This document shows, piece after piece, positions 45,739 through 55,240 of a stretch of 64,000 bases of DNA. Location of the stretch: contig CALCXM010000083.1 of the NCBI GenBank assembly GCA_937905825.1, positions 1-64,000 on the forward strand. Direction: 5' to 3'. The notes under the pieces are model-generated. The model worked only from the letters and a program-made list of their open reading frames with translations, searched no databases and was not told the DNA's origin. The translations under genes and the position numbers were made by a program. The stretch is from an uncultured bacterium (GTDB taxonomy: Bacteria > Planctomycetota > UBA1135 > GCA-002686595). The stretch's first letter is position 1. Every line of letters starts with the position of its first letter.

Positions 45739-47172
45739 ATGAGCCGACAACAACAGCGCACTCGCACCATCGCCCTCTCGCTATTCGCAATCCCGGCCCT
45801 GTCCTGCGCCGGCCTGGGCCAAGTGCCTGGCGCCGCTGGGACCAGCCCCCCGGCGGCCCTGTCGCTGCCTGCAGCCCCCCCAGGCAAGCTCGCGCTCATG
45901 CGCGTCGCAAACCGCGCAGAGCCCAGGCAGATCGATCGCGACCACGAACTTCGCGCAGCCTCCGATCGGCCCGCGGCCCCCGTTGAACCCGGGCCCCAGG
46001 AGTGGACGCGCATCCCGGAAGGCGATCCGGGCAAGGCGGAGATCTCTTTCCCCGCGGGCGCCGGCTGGCAAGGGACCCTCGTGATCGACAACGGCGGCGT
46101 TGGAATCTGGACCCTCGGCGTCATGCAGGTGTTTCGCACCTACGGCTGCCCTGAGATCGTCGGCCTCGACGACAAGGGACGCTGCCATGTGCTCTGGGGC
46201 TACAGCGGCAAGTGGCAACCCGCGACCACCGTGCATGATGGCAAGTGGCTCGGTGGCCTCGCCCAGGGGGACGTGGACCCGCGCGTCGAAGGCCCGGAGG
46301 TTTATGTGGGCTCCCAAAGCGGTCACCTCTACCAGGTCGTTTCCTACCCCGGTCGGATCGTCGACAACCGCCGGGTCGCGAGCCTCGACGGGCGCGAAAT
46401 CCATAGCCTGGTAGCGGGTGAACTCGACCCGCGCTCCGAGGGCCCCGAAATCATCGCCTTCTGCCTCCCGGGCTCCATGTACCGGATCAAAGCGGGTGCT
46501 CCACACAAGGACGGCTTCGAGGTCGAACTGCTGGCCGAGATGGACGGCCGCGTGCGCCAAGCGGAACTGCTGCCCCAGGCACCTGGCCTGCCCGCGGAGA
46601 TCGCCGTGGTGATGCGCACGGGCCACTTGCAGATCCTAAGTTTCGGGAAAGACGGAGCGAAGTGGGAGCCGGTCCATGCGCTCCCGATGGGAATGGGTCG
46701 CTTGGCCATCGCAGGTGATGCGCCTCCCTCGCGGCCGGTGGTCTACAGCACCGTCGACGATGGTCGTGTTTACCGTCATGAACGCGGCGCCGATCGTCAG
46801 TGGAAAAGTGAGCTAATCTACGCCGGCCCCCAGGGCATGCGCGGCATCGCCTGGGGTCACTTCAATGCTGACCGGAGCGTCGAGACCGTAGCTGTCTATG
46901 GCTACAGTCATCGTGTGGAACTGCTCTCGCGGCAGCAGGGAAAGTGGTCCCGGGAAACCCTGTTCGTCGACATCGACAAAGGGCACTGGCTCGAGGCCGG
47001 TGAACTTGACGGGCGCAACAACACTCACGAACTGGTTTGCTCCGGCTACTCCGGTCGCGTTGTGCTGCTCGCCCGGCCGCCCGGCTACGGACTCGATGGT
47101 GTGCTGGCGGTGGATTCACTCAGCCCGGATTCAGTCGCGCAACCCAACACGGGCAAAGCCCCAAGAGACTGA
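45739..47172 (+). CDS. Exported repeat protein, probable beta-propeller
   Basis: The ATG MSRQQQRTRTIALSL gives 477 residues; a TTG two codons earlier is also possible. A signal peptide (ALSLFAIPALSCAG) is followed by a Pro/Ala-rich stretch, and the Cys could be a lipobox. Residues about 100-460 consist of repeated units of about 45-60 residues with 'AGELD-x-R-x-EGPEI' and 'Y-x-G-x-V' patterns (GDVDPRVEGPEVYVGSQSGH, GELDPRSEGPEIIAF, GHFNADRSVETVAVYG, GELDGRNNTHELVCSGYSG). This resembles FG-GAP/VCBS-type propellers. No catalytic motif is seen. It is probably periplasmic or surface. Confidence 0.75.
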   Translation: MSRQQQRTRTIALSLFAIPALSCAGLGQVPGAAGTSPPAALSLPAAPPGKLALMRVANRAEPRQIDRDHELRAASDRPAAPVEPGPQEWTRIPEGDPGKAEISFPAGAGWQGTLVIDNGGVGIWTLGVMQVFRTYGCPEIVGLDDKGRCHVLWGYSGKWQPATTVHDGKWLGGLAQGDVDPRVEGPEVYVGSQSGHLYQVVSYPGRIVDNRRVASLDGREIHSLVAGELDPRSEGPEIIAFCLPGSMYRIKAGAPHKDGFEVELLAEMDGRVRQAELLPQAPGLPAEIAVVMRTGHLQILSFGKDGAKWEPVHALPMGMGRLAIAGDAPPSRPVVYSTVDDGRVYRHERGADRQWKSELIYAGPQGMRGIAWGHFNADRSVETVAVYGYSHRVELLSRQQGKWSRETLFVDIDKGHWLEAGELDGRNNTHELVCSGYSGRVVLLARPPGYGLDGVLAVDSLSPDSVAQPNTGKAPRD

Positions 47173-47232
47173 GCGCTGCAGTTCGGGACTGCGCGGAAGG
47201 TCAGGGTCCCTGCTGAGCGCTTCTCCCGCAGA

Positions 47233-47277
47233 GTCGCGGTCGCGATCGGCGCGGGCTTCTCGCTGGCCGACCGCGAC
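47233..47277. terminator. Hairpin between convergent genes
   Basis: A 10-bp perfect stem (GTCGCGGTCG/CGACCGCGAC) with a 25-base loop lies between the propeller gene stop and the TonB receptor stop. No T-tract follows, so it is a candidate bidirectional terminator only. Confidence 0.5.
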
Positions 47278-47319
47278 CGTCTGGTGCAGCGAAGGGATCG
47301 CCCTTTGCCAGCCGCAACC

Positions 47320-49482
47320 TCAGAAGCTCAGGCGCAGCCCGACTCCGATGTAGGCCTGACGTGGGTTGCCAGCAACCTTGCCTCCGCCGAAGAAGCCGCC
47401 GCGCGAGTGCAAGGCCCACTCCTTGTCGAAGAGGTTCGTGACCCCCGCGATGAGGTTGAAGCTGCCCGCGTCTCCAACGTGGAAGTCCTTGCGCGCCTGA
47501 GCATCCCAGAGAATGCGCGAGGGGTTGCGGCCGATGTTGCCGTTCTCATTCTCCGCCACAGTGTTGGCTGCGTCGGAGTAAGAGTCCCCCACATAGTGGC
47601 CTCCGAAGGAAACCCCGGCTGTCTCGGAAAAGGCGTAGCGGGTTCGCCAGGCAGCCTTCTGGCCCCATGCATAAGGCACATCATTGCCTGCATTCGGACC
47701 GCTCTTGACTTCGATGTCTTGGGCAGTGATCGAGCCATGCATGGAGAAACCATCCAAGGCGTGGACGGCATCCCCGAGCTCCCAGTCGGCAACGAGGTCC
47801 ACACCTTGCGCTGCGGTCTTGCCGAGGTTCTCGTAGAAGCCCGAGTCGAACACGAGGAAGTCTTCATAATCGTTGCGCCAGAAGACGAGCTTTGTCGCAA
47901 GGCCATTGTCAGGCTCGATCCTCGTGCCCAACTCCCAGCTCGAAGCCTCTTCAAATTCGATGTCCGCGTTCGCCGGGTCGGGGGTTAGGCCGAAGCCCCA
48001 CACTTGGGGAGCACGAATGCCTTCAAACCAGTTGGCGAAGATCGACCAATCCTCACGGATTTTGTAGGAAGCGCCGACGCCTGGAAGGACCTTGCTCAAG
48101 TCCTCATCAAACTCATAGGCCGTGCCAACGGAGTTCCGATGCCCCTCCGCCGTGGGCACCCACTCGAAGCGCGCCCCGAGGGTAACGGTCAAGTCATCGG
48201 TTGGGGAGATGCTGTCGTCGATGTGGACGGAGTAGGCCTCGATCGTGTACTCCTGTTCATCCGTTAGAGTCGCGGGAGCGCTACCGTCCGCTGGAGCGGA
48301 GCTCGTCGTCCAATGTGGAATCCACTCCCGCTGGTAACGGACACCGGCGAAGATCTCATGATCCATGCCGAGCGCATGAAAGCTCTTTCCGGCGCGCATC
48401 CCGAGCCCAGTCACGTAGCTATCGTCCAGCCAATCACTGATCGTCAGCGGATCGCCGGGAGCAGGAAAGTGAGGCCGCTGGGCCACCAAGTTGCGTTGGG
48501 TCTGGGAGCCCCAAGCGAATGTCTCGAACCAGGCGTCGTCCTTGAGGTCCTTGTGCCAAAGCAGATCCGCTACGCCTCGAAAGCCAGCGAAGCGGTTGTA
48601 GGGTCGTGCGTTTCCGAAACGATCGCTCTCAAACTGCGAGAGGGTCAGCCCGCCGGGTGCCTTGTGCTCGTCTTCCATGTAGCTAAAGGATCCGGCGACA
48701 AACTCTCCATCGCCCAGGTCTTGACGCAGCTTCAAGTTGAAATCCTGCTGATCAAACCCGCCGTCTTTTCGGTACCCATCGCCACGTCGATCGACGTAGG
48801 TCATGAGGTAGCCGAAACCGTCCGCCGTGCTGGCACCGGTCGTGACTTGGCTGCTCGAGTAGTCGAAGTCGCCGAAGGTCGAACGCATCTCGAACGTGCG
48901 CTTCTGCGGGATCGGTTGGGTGATGAAATTCAAGACACCCCCGACCGTGTTCGGGGAGTAGCGCACCGAATGCGCACCGCGGATGTAGTCCAAGGCGTAG
49001 ACCCTTTCGGGTGTCAGTGGAAAGAAGGAGGGCGCCGTCCAGCCATAGGGAAGCGGGCTGGCCGGAACGCCGTCGATCATCAAGTGGATGTATTCCGTGA
49101 GCCCGTCATCCGGTAGACCACGCATGGAGAAGCTGGGCGCCGCGGCTTCGCCACCGTTGTAAGGGCGCGTGGACACGGCGGGCAAGTTCTGCACGAGGTC
49201 GTTGATGTCCCTGGCCCCGGTCTCGCGGACCTGCTCGGGCCCAAAAACATCCCGGGACCCCACGCTGTCGATGGGCACGACCGGCACGCCGTCCGCCGTG
49301 CGGCGGCCGATCACCAGCATGGCGGGGAGCTCGACGACGGCCCCTTTCGCTGGCTCCTTGGTGTCCTGCCCCTGCTGGGCGGCCAAGGGCATGGCGAAAG
49401 CGAGGCCGGAAGTGCCCGCCAGCAGCATCTGACGGATTGGAGCGGACAGGGCGCTCCCAAGGAAAAGGGGGGATTTGGACAT
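47320..49482 (-). CDS. TonB-dependent outer-membrane receptor (FecA-like)
   Basis: The 720-residue protein has a signal peptide (cleavage near PLAA-QQ) and an N-terminal plug: RDVFGPEQVRETGARDINDLVQNLPAVSTRP, SMRGL, IDGVP and YIRGAHSVRYSPNTVGGVLNFIT. A long beta barrel ends GVGLRLSF, with the terminal Phe that marks outer-membrane barrels. The closest relatives by pattern are FecA/siderophore receptors, implying TonB-driven iron-chelate import; the ligand is unproven. An AGGAG lies 7 bases before the ATG, unlike most genes here. It implies a diderm envelope. The 245 bases upstream hold nothing I can identify. Confidence 0.93.
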   Translation of the reverse strand: MSKSPLFLGSALSAPIRQMLLAGTSGLAFAMPLAAQQGQDTKEPAKGAVVELPAMLVIGRRTADGVPVVPIDSVGSRDVFGPEQVRETGARDINDLVQNLPAVSTRPYNGGEAAAPSFSMRGLPDDGLTEYIHLMIDGVPASPLPYGWTAPSFFPLTPERVYALDYIRGAHSVRYSPNTVGGVLNFITQPIPQKRTFEMRSTFGDFDYSSSQVTTGASTADGFGYLMTYVDRRGDGYRKDGGFDQQDFNLKLRQDLGDGEFVAGSFSYMEDEHKAPGGLTLSQFESDRFGNARPYNRFAGFRGVADLLWHKDLKDDAWFETFAWGSQTQRNLVAQRPHFPAPGDPLTISDWLDDSYVTGLGMRAGKSFHALGMDHEIFAGVRYQREWIPHWTTSSAPADGSAPATLTDEQEYTIEAYSVHIDDSISPTDDLTVTLGARFEWVPTAEGHRNSVGTAYEFDEDLSKVLPGVGASYKIREDWSIFANWFEGIRAPQVWGFGLTPDPANADIEFEEASSWELGTRIEPDNGLATKLVFWRNDYEDFLVFDSGFYENLGKTAAQGVDLVADWELGDAVHALDGFSMHGSITAQDIEVKSGPNAGNDVPYAWGQKAAWRTRYAFSETAGVSFGGHYVGDSYSDAANTVAENENGNIGRNPSRILWDAQARKDFHVGDAGSFNLIAGVTNLFDKEWALHSRGGFFGGGKVAGNPRQAYIGVGLRLSF

Positions 49483-49727
49483 CGCGGATCTCCTGATGAC
49501 GACTAGAACGGGGAGTTTGAGCTTCCTCGAAGTAGCTGCCCTGGGGCAAAGCGGAGGAAGTTGTCCTCATAGCCGTTGCCCTTGCGACCTCCTACAGCGC
49601 GCATCCGAAGGGATGGTTTCCCGGTGGTTCGCCAGCCCCCGCACGCCCCCGCCCTGGCTGTTGGAGTCCGGGACCCTAAGGGCTTGGAGAGCACCACGCT
49701 CGAGCGGGCCCCTGCCCCCCCGGGCCT

Positions 49728-50093
49728 CTAGGGCAGGAGACGCCCCAGATCCACGTAGCGGTGCTCGGGATCCAAGGGGGCGGGCGCCTCGCTGAAGGGC
49801 TCCGGACGGCTCCAAGGAGCACCCGCGGGCGTGTAGCCCGGGTCTGGAGTGCCAACGGGGGCCTGCGCCCCGAGATCCAGGTAGTGGTCGGTTGGGATGG
49901 AGTGCAACGCGACGGGAGGGCGCAGCTGCTGGGCTTGCCGGGCGCCGAACGCTTGCGCCGCGGCGCCGGTCAGGCTGACGCACGCCAGGCACGCGGCCAG
50001 GGCGCAGAGTCCAATGGGGCTTCGATCTCTTTGGAAGCGGGCGGTCGAGCGGGCCGCTGCGTGCGCGGTCGAGCATGGCGCTCCACGAGCCAT
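49728..50093 (-). CDS. Small exported protein coupled to the CARDB lipoprotein
   Basis: The 121-residue product has a basic leader and hydrophobic segment (LCALAACLACVSLTGAAAQA) suggesting a signal peptide. The mature part of about 75 residues is Pro-rich and contains two related motifs, DHYLDLG and EHRYVDLG. The ATG overlaps the upstream stop by one base (TAATG), indicating coupled translation. I do not recognise the family; its partner is likely the CARDB protein. Confidence 0.65.
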   Translation of the reverse strand: MARGAPCSTAHAAARSTARFQRDRSPIGLCALAACLACVSLTGAAAQAFGARQAQQLRPPVALHSIPTDHYLDLGAQAPVGTPDPGYTPAGAPWSRPEPFSEAPAPLDPEHRYVDLGRLLP

Positions 50094-52504
50094 TAGAAGG
50101 TCACCTCAATCGTCGCCGCCTGGAACGCCGAATCGTTGGCGGGGTTGGAGTCGAGCGGACCACTGTCCACCACCACGATTCCGCCCACGTACCAGAGGCC
50201 CACGGTCACTTCAGGGGGCAAGGTGATGGTGGCCGCTCCCTGGGATTCCGCATCGATCGCCAGACCCGGAATGGGCAAGCTCGTGCCCACGAGGATGTCC
50301 GCGCTCGTGATCTCGTTGTCCTGGGACATGTAGTAGTCCACGTGGCTGGCGCCAGCGTCCAGGTTCCCCACGTTCCTGACCGTATGCGAGAACTGCAGAT
50401 CCGTCTCGATCACAAGGCTCGACTTGTCCACGGCGATGCTGTTGATCTTCAAGTCCGGAGCGGGCGGCGGCGGAACGTACACTTCGATCATCCCGGGGAT
50501 CACGTAGGAGTTGTTGCCTTCATCGGACTCAACGACGAGCGAGGTTGCATCGCACAGGGCACCGAAGTGGTACTCCCCCAAGGGAATGGCCGGGTCCAAG
50601 TTGTAGAAGAACGACTGAGCTGAGCCTCCGCCGATGGCGAGCCCCGTGATCGTGCGCACTCCGACGAGGTAGTCCGTGACTTCCATCACGTCGTCCACGG
50701 ACAAGTAGAAGTGCACCTTGAAGAGCCCTGCGGAGAGATCCCCCTCGTTGCGAATGGTGCTTTGAACGGAGAGTTGTCCGCCCTCTTCGATCTGCGTCGG
50801 CCCACCGGTCAAGAGCTCGACCACCAAGTCCGCCTGGGCCTCCACGCTACCGGCCACGTCGAGCAGGCCCGGGGCGATCAAGCGGTTGTTGGCCTCGTTC
50901 GGTTCTTGAATCGCTTGCAGGTCATCCGCAATCACTCCGAGGGTGTAGGACGCGTTGCCAATGCCGTTGGGCAAGGGATAGACATTGACCGAATCACTTT
51001 GGGCACCGAGCGCGAGGGCCGAGATCGTGCGCGAACCGAGCAGAATGTCCGAGGTCGTGACCGAGGGATCGATGGAGAGGTAGGCGCTCACGCGGAAGCT
51101 GCCCGCATCGGCGGTGCCGTTGTTGACCACGCGCTCCACCACGGTGATCGACGCGCCAAGCTGGGCGACGGTTGGGTCAAAGGAAACCGCGGTAACCGCC
51201 AGGTCCGGCAAGGGGGGCACGAAGATTTCGACGGTCCCCAAGGCCAGGATGCTGTTGTTGTCCTCGTCCTCTTCGATCAGGGTCCCCTGGTGATCAGCGA
51301 TGGCGCCCACGTAGAACGTGCCGGTGCCCACGGTTGCTGGAACCACAAGCGGCGCGGAGACCGGGGAGGTCTCCCCCACGCTCAACCCACCCAAGGCTCG
51401 GAAGCCCAAGAGTGCGTCCGACGTGGTGATCTCGGGATCCAAGGAGAGAAAAATTCCCACGCGAAAGGGACCGGCCGCCACCAACCCCTGATTGGTGACC
51501 GACTCGTTGATCAGCATGGACTGACCCGCGTCGAGTTGCGCCGGGCTAAAGTCCAGGGAAACCATGCGCAAGTCCGGCAGGGGCGGCTGGGTGACCGTCA
51601 AGCTTCCCGTGGCCAACAGCGCGTTGTTGAACTCGTCGGATTCTGTTTGGGCGCCGTACACGTCCGCCAGCGCGCCGATGTTCCAAACTCCAGCGGGAGT
51701 GTTGGCGGGCACGGTCAGTTGTGAGTTGAGGAACGAGGCCTCGCTCGGAGCAAGCGACGGCACGCTGCGCAATCCGAGCAGCACGTCCGTGGCAGTGATG
51801 TTGCTATCCGCAGAGAGATAGATGCCCACTTGAAAACCGCCGGCGGCCCCCACTCCAACATTTTGAACGGTGTCCGTGACGCCCAGGCTTTGGCCCGCTT
51901 CCAGCACGGTCGTGTCGAAGGTCACTTGGGTCGGCGTCAAGTCTGGGGCGGGCGTCGACGAGACCGAGAGCTGCTGCTGAGCCGCCATGGAGTTGTTGCT
52001 CTCGTTGGCCTCGGGCACAGCTCCCCCGGGATCCACCAAGGCTCCCACGTACCAATTGCCTTCCGCCGTGGACTGCGGCACGCTCATGAAGCCCGAACCG
52101 TTCGAGACAGAATTCGGAGCGAGCACTCCAATCGAGCGCGAGCCAATCAAGGTATCGGCGGTGGTGATGAAGCCGTCCGCGGACAAGTAGATGCCCACCT
52201 GAAAGTTGCTGGCTCCCAGCGCGCCGCTGTTCTTCACCGCGTCCATGACGTGGATGAGATCCCCGGCGGCTGCCTGCGAGGGACTGAAGCTGATGGAATC
52301 TAGGGAGAGTTCAGCTGTACCAGAGCCGCCGCTTCCCTCGCTTCCGGGGTTGCCCCCGAAGCCTCCACCCGCATCACTACCGCCCCCGCAGGCCTGAAGC
52401 GTCACAAACAGCAAGCCTGTCGTTAGAGCACGAAATCCGCTGAAAGGGCGCCTCGCTCCGGGGCTCCACTCTCTTCCGTTCTCCGCTTGCTGTTTGTGAA
52501 CCAT
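50093..52504 (-). CDS. CARDB-repeat surface lipoprotein
   Basis: The ATG MVHKQQAENG gives 803 residues; a GTG seven codons upstream (52525) is also possible. A hydrophobic stretch ends in LQAC-GGG, a lipobox, followed by a Gly/Ser-rich tether. Six CARDB repeats of about 115 residues follow, each opening with PDL or ADL, then V-x-F-x-P, AG, V-x-N-x-G, F-x-V-x-(I/A)YLS, and ending D-E-(D/S)-NN. These immunoglobulin-like domains build cell-surface adhesins or scaffolds. The stop overlaps the next small exported protein gene. Confidence 0.9.
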   Translation of the reverse strand: MVHKQQAENGREWSPGARRPFSGFRALTTGLLFVTLQACGGGSDAGGGFGGNPGSEGSGGSGTAELSLDSISFSPSQAAAGDLIHVMDAVKNSGALGASNFQVGIYLSADGFITTADTLIGSRSIGVLAPNSVSNGSGFMSVPQSTAEGNWYVGALVDPGGAVPEANESNNSMAAQQQLSVSSTPAPDLTPTQVTFDTTVLEAGQSLGVTDTVQNVGVGAAGGFQVGIYLSADSNITATDVLLGLRSVPSLAPSEASFLNSQLTVPANTPAGVWNIGALADVYGAQTESDEFNNALLATGSLTVTQPPLPDLRMVSLDFSPAQLDAGQSMLINESVTNQGLVAAGPFRVGIFLSLDPEITTSDALLGFRALGGLSVGETSPVSAPLVVPATVGTGTFYVGAIADHQGTLIEEDEDNNSILALGTVEIFVPPLPDLAVTAVSFDPTVAQLGASITVVERVVNNGTADAGSFRVSAYLSIDPSVTTSDILLGSRTISALALGAQSDSVNVYPLPNGIGNASYTLGVIADDLQAIQEPNEANNRLIAPGLLDVAGSVEAQADLVVELLTGGPTQIEEGGQLSVQSTIRNEGDLSAGLFKVHFYLSVDDVMEVTDYLVGVRTITGLAIGGGSAQSFFYNLDPAIPLGEYHFGALCDATSLVVESDEGNNSYVIPGMIEVYVPPPPAPDLKINSIAVDKSSLVIETDLQFSHTVRNVGNLDAGASHVDYYMSQDNEITSADILVGTSLPIPGLAIDAESQGAATITLPPEVTVGLWYVGGIVVVDSGPLDSNPANDSAFQAATIEVTF

Positions 52505-52633
52505 ATAGGTGCTCGACCGATTCACTTTCGAGCATGCCTACGTGTCCGAGGCAGCCCCGCCGAACGGGGCAAGAAAGAGGCAGACTTTTGGAAACTTCTG
52601 CGGGGGGCCCCAGCTGGGACCCACCCGCGGCAC

Positions 52634-54418
52634 TCACTCCTTCTTCGGCTCGGACTCGGACGCGGGCGCGGGCTCCGGCTCGTGCTCGGCCGGCAAGGCC
52701 GCTTTGTGGGCCGCCCAGGCGCTGCGCTCCGCTTCTTCCGGGTCTTCGCTCCAGTCCAAAACGCTCTCGACCTCTTCCTCCGCGCGTTTCAGCACGAAGG
52801 TCTTGGCGGCTCCCGCCATTCCCAATTGCTCAACAATGCTGGAGCGCGAATCCACTGCGACCCCGTTGATGGAGACGATCAGGTCCCCTTCTTGCCAACC
52901 AGCAGCGGCCGCCATGCCGCCGGGGCTGACGCTGCCCACGATCGTCTGCTTGTCGCCGGCCAGGAAAACGCCCATGCGACGGGGAGCGGGCTCGCGCATC
53001 ATCGTGCGGTCGATCAAGTGGTCCAGGTTCGCAAAGCGCAGGGCGGCCAAGGCGACCACCAAAGAAGAGTGACGCTGGTCCTCGTGGTTGACCTCTTCGA
53101 TCGTGTCGTACTGGGTGTGGTGCAAGCGGCGGTAGCCCTCGTGGGATTGTTCCCAGTGGAAGCCTGGCACGCCAACCGCCAAGAAGGAGGCGTGGTCGCT
53201 GGAGCCGCCCTTCAAGCCGTCCACCTCGTGGATCTTGAAGGGCCGTGCCGGATCGAGCTTCATGATCGGCGCGAAGACGTGTTGGAAGTCCTCCAGCATG
53301 GCCGCCGTCGCTTGGATGCCGGAGAGGTAATTCGTGCCATTGTCGTGGTTCAACACGACGCTGATCTTGTCCAGCTCGTCCACGTGCAAGTCAACGAAGC
53401 CCCGCGAGCCCAAGAGTCCCTGCTCCTCCCCCGAGTAGAAGATGAAGCGAATCGTGCGCTTGGGCTTGATGCCGTTGGCGAGCAGCATGTGGGCGGCGCT
53501 CATGGTTGTGCTCACGCCGGTGCCGTTGTCGCAAGCCCCTTGGGCTCCGTCCCAGCCGTCGATGTGTCCTTGCACGATCACGTACTCGTCCGGCCACTGG
53601 GTGCCTTTGATGTCGACGATCACGTTGTGTTGGGGTATCGGCCCGTGCAGGAACTGGTTGTGAATCTCGAACTCGAGTTCCTTCTGCTCGCCGGCCCCCA
53701 CGCTCTTCAACAGGGACTCGAACTGCTCGTACAGCAGGGTCACCCGTGGCAAGCGGGGCAGTTTGTCCCAGGTGATGTTGCGACTTCCGCCGGTGATCAG
53801 TCGACCGTCCCGGGATCCGGGTTGGATGTAGCCGGCGGCACCGACTTCCGTCATGAGCTCCGTGCGCTTTGCGCCTTCGCGCCGGGAGACCGCCGGGTTG
53901 CGCAGGACCCAGGCACCCTTGTACTCCTCTTTGCGCTGCTCCAACTGCTCGAAGCTCTCCAGTTCGATCATGACCTTGCCCCGGGAAATCCCGTCGGTTC
54001 CCGCCGACCAAGCGGGGGTCGTGAACTGCAGCTCGAGGGGCGTTTTGCCAAGCAAGGTGCCCTTGCTAACGGAACGCTCGAAGCCCACTTCCACTTCCCC
54101 CCATTGCTCCAAGCGCGCTTCCACGTCCCAGCCCTCGAAGGACTCAAGCACCCACATCTGCGCCATCTTCAGATGGGGAGAGCCGGTCAGGCGATGGGGA
54201 AAGCGTTGGGTGATCAGTTCGATCCAGAGCTGGGCCTGATTGGTCGTGCGCCCTTCCTCGATCAAGTTGACCTCGTCCGCGCTCTCCACCAGCTCATTGG
54301 CGGGGATCAGCTGCGGCAGGGCCTCGGGTTCCTGGGCCAAAAGGCTCGGGGAGCAAATCCACAGGGCCGGCACAACGAGAACAGAAAGCAGGGAGCGAAG
54401 AGGACTGATCGAACGCAT
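52634..54418 (-). CDS. Secreted M28-family metallopeptidase with PDZ domain
   Basis: The 594 residues begin with a signal peptide (cleavage near LLA-QE). A PA-like segment (about 130-240) precedes the M28 catalytic domain. Zinc ligands are visible: GHIDGWDGAQGACDNGTG (His, Asp), SGEEQGLLGSRG (Glu-Glu), NHDNG and HHTQYDT. A PDZ domain follows (about 480-560, GSVSPGGMAAAAGWQEGDLIVSINGVAVDSRS), then an acidic Glu/Pro/Ala tail. It is likely an aminopeptidase or carboxypeptidase acting on peptides outside the cytoplasm. It is divergent from mqnB. Confidence 0.94.
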   Translation of the reverse strand: MRSISPLRSLLSVLVVPALWICSPSLLAQEPEALPQLIPANELVESADEVNLIEEGRTTNQAQLWIELITQRFPHRLTGSPHLKMAQMWVLESFEGWDVEARLEQWGEVEVGFERSVSKGTLLGKTPLELQFTTPAWSAGTDGISRGKVMIELESFEQLEQRKEEYKGAWVLRNPAVSRREGAKRTELMTEVGAAGYIQPGSRDGRLITGGSRNITWDKLPRLPRVTLLYEQFESLLKSVGAGEQKELEFEIHNQFLHGPIPQHNVIVDIKGTQWPDEYVIVQGHIDGWDGAQGACDNGTGVSTTMSAAHMLLANGIKPKRTIRFIFYSGEEQGLLGSRGFVDLHVDELDKISVVLNHDNGTNYLSGIQATAAMLEDFQHVFAPIMKLDPARPFKIHEVDGLKGGSSDHASFLAVGVPGFHWEQSHEGYRRLHHTQYDTIEEVNHEDQRHSSLVVALAALRFANLDHLIDRTMMREPAPRRMGVFLAGDKQTIVGSVSPGGMAAAAGWQEGDLIVSINGVAVDSRSSIVEQLGMAGAAKTFVLKRAEEEVESVLDWSEDPEEAERSAWAAHKAALPAEHEPEPAPASESEPKKE

Positions 54419-54525
54419 GGAGGCCGGGGGGCTGGGGATCCAGGGAGTGAGGTCCGCGCAGAGTAGCAGATCTCACGGACGCCTAGGACGCTGGGCTTCC
54501 GACTGGGTTTGACTCGGGCCTTGCG

Positions 54526-55227
54526 ATGAAACGCCTGGCGGCGGACACTCTGGGCATGACGCCCTCCCTAGGATCCCCAACGCTGCTGATCGTCCCGACA
54601 CAACTCGAACTCGCCAGGCTCAAGGACCTCGGCGGATTCGGAATGGGAACCTGTGTGGTGGCCCAATGTGGCTTCGGCCCAGTGGCGGCCGCGGCGCGCA
54701 CGGCTCAACTCATCGCAGAGATCGGCCCCAAGCGCGTGCTCTTGGTAGGCATTGCTGGCGCCTACGATTCCGAGAGCCATCCGATCGGCACGGCCATCGA
54801 GTTTGGTGAGGTTGCCTTGCACGGGGTCGGCGCTGGCGAAGCGCAAAACTTCGAAGGCCCGCCCTCCCTGGGCTTCCCCCAATGGCCAGGCTCCCCGGGC
54901 ACCTGCGCCCATCCGGTGGTGGACAACCTGCCCCTAGGCGTTCCAAGCGGAACGCAATTCGGGCAACTGCTCACAACCTGCGCCGCCTCCAAGGGCGAAG
55001 TGGAAACCGCACGGCGACGTGAGATGTTCCCTAAGGCAGTCGCGGAAGACATGGAGGGCTTCGCGGTGGCTTTGTCTTGCGCCTTGAACGAAACCCCCCT
55101 GCGCATCGTGCGCGGCATCTCCAATCAAGTTGGCGACCGCGAGCCCGCGAACTGGCGCATCCCCGCTGGCCTGGCGGCGGCCCGCGAACTTGCAATGGAG
55201 CTCTTGAATGAGGGCGATTGGGTCTAA
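54526..55227 (+). CDS. mqnB: Futalosine hydrolase
   Basis: The protein belongs to the nucleoside phosphorylase/hydrolase family: LLIVPTQLEL, VAQCGFGPVAAAART, RVLLVGIAGAYD, DMEGFAVALSCA and IVRGISNQVGDRE. In the futalosine route to menaquinone, MqnB removes the base from futalosine. The function is supported by the adjacent mqnD 13 bases downstream. A later ATG at 54556 (MTPSLGSPTLL) aligns equally well, giving 223 rather than 233 residues. Confidence 0.9.
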   Translation: MKRLAADTLGMTPSLGSPTLLIVPTQLELARLKDLGGFGMGTCVVAQCGFGPVAAAARTAQLIAEIGPKRVLLVGIAGAYDSESHPIGTAIEFGEVALHGVGAGEAQNFEGPPSLGFPQWPGSPGTCAHPVVDNLPLGVPSGTQFGQLLTTCAASKGEVETARRREMFPKAVAEDMEGFAVALSCALNETPLRIVRGISNQVGDREPANWRIPAGLAAARELAMELLNEGDWV

Positions 55228-55240
55228 GGCCGCGCTCCCC

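Noticed and set aside
49483-49727. Possible riboswitch upstream of the TonB receptor
   Set aside because: I looked for cobalamin and c-di-GMP aptamer landmarks. Only short GAGGA/TCCTC pairing was found, not a conserved core.
52487-54466. 659-residue open frame antisense to the M28 peptidase
   Set aside because: The M28 zinc motifs and PDZ domain on the minus strand are decisive.
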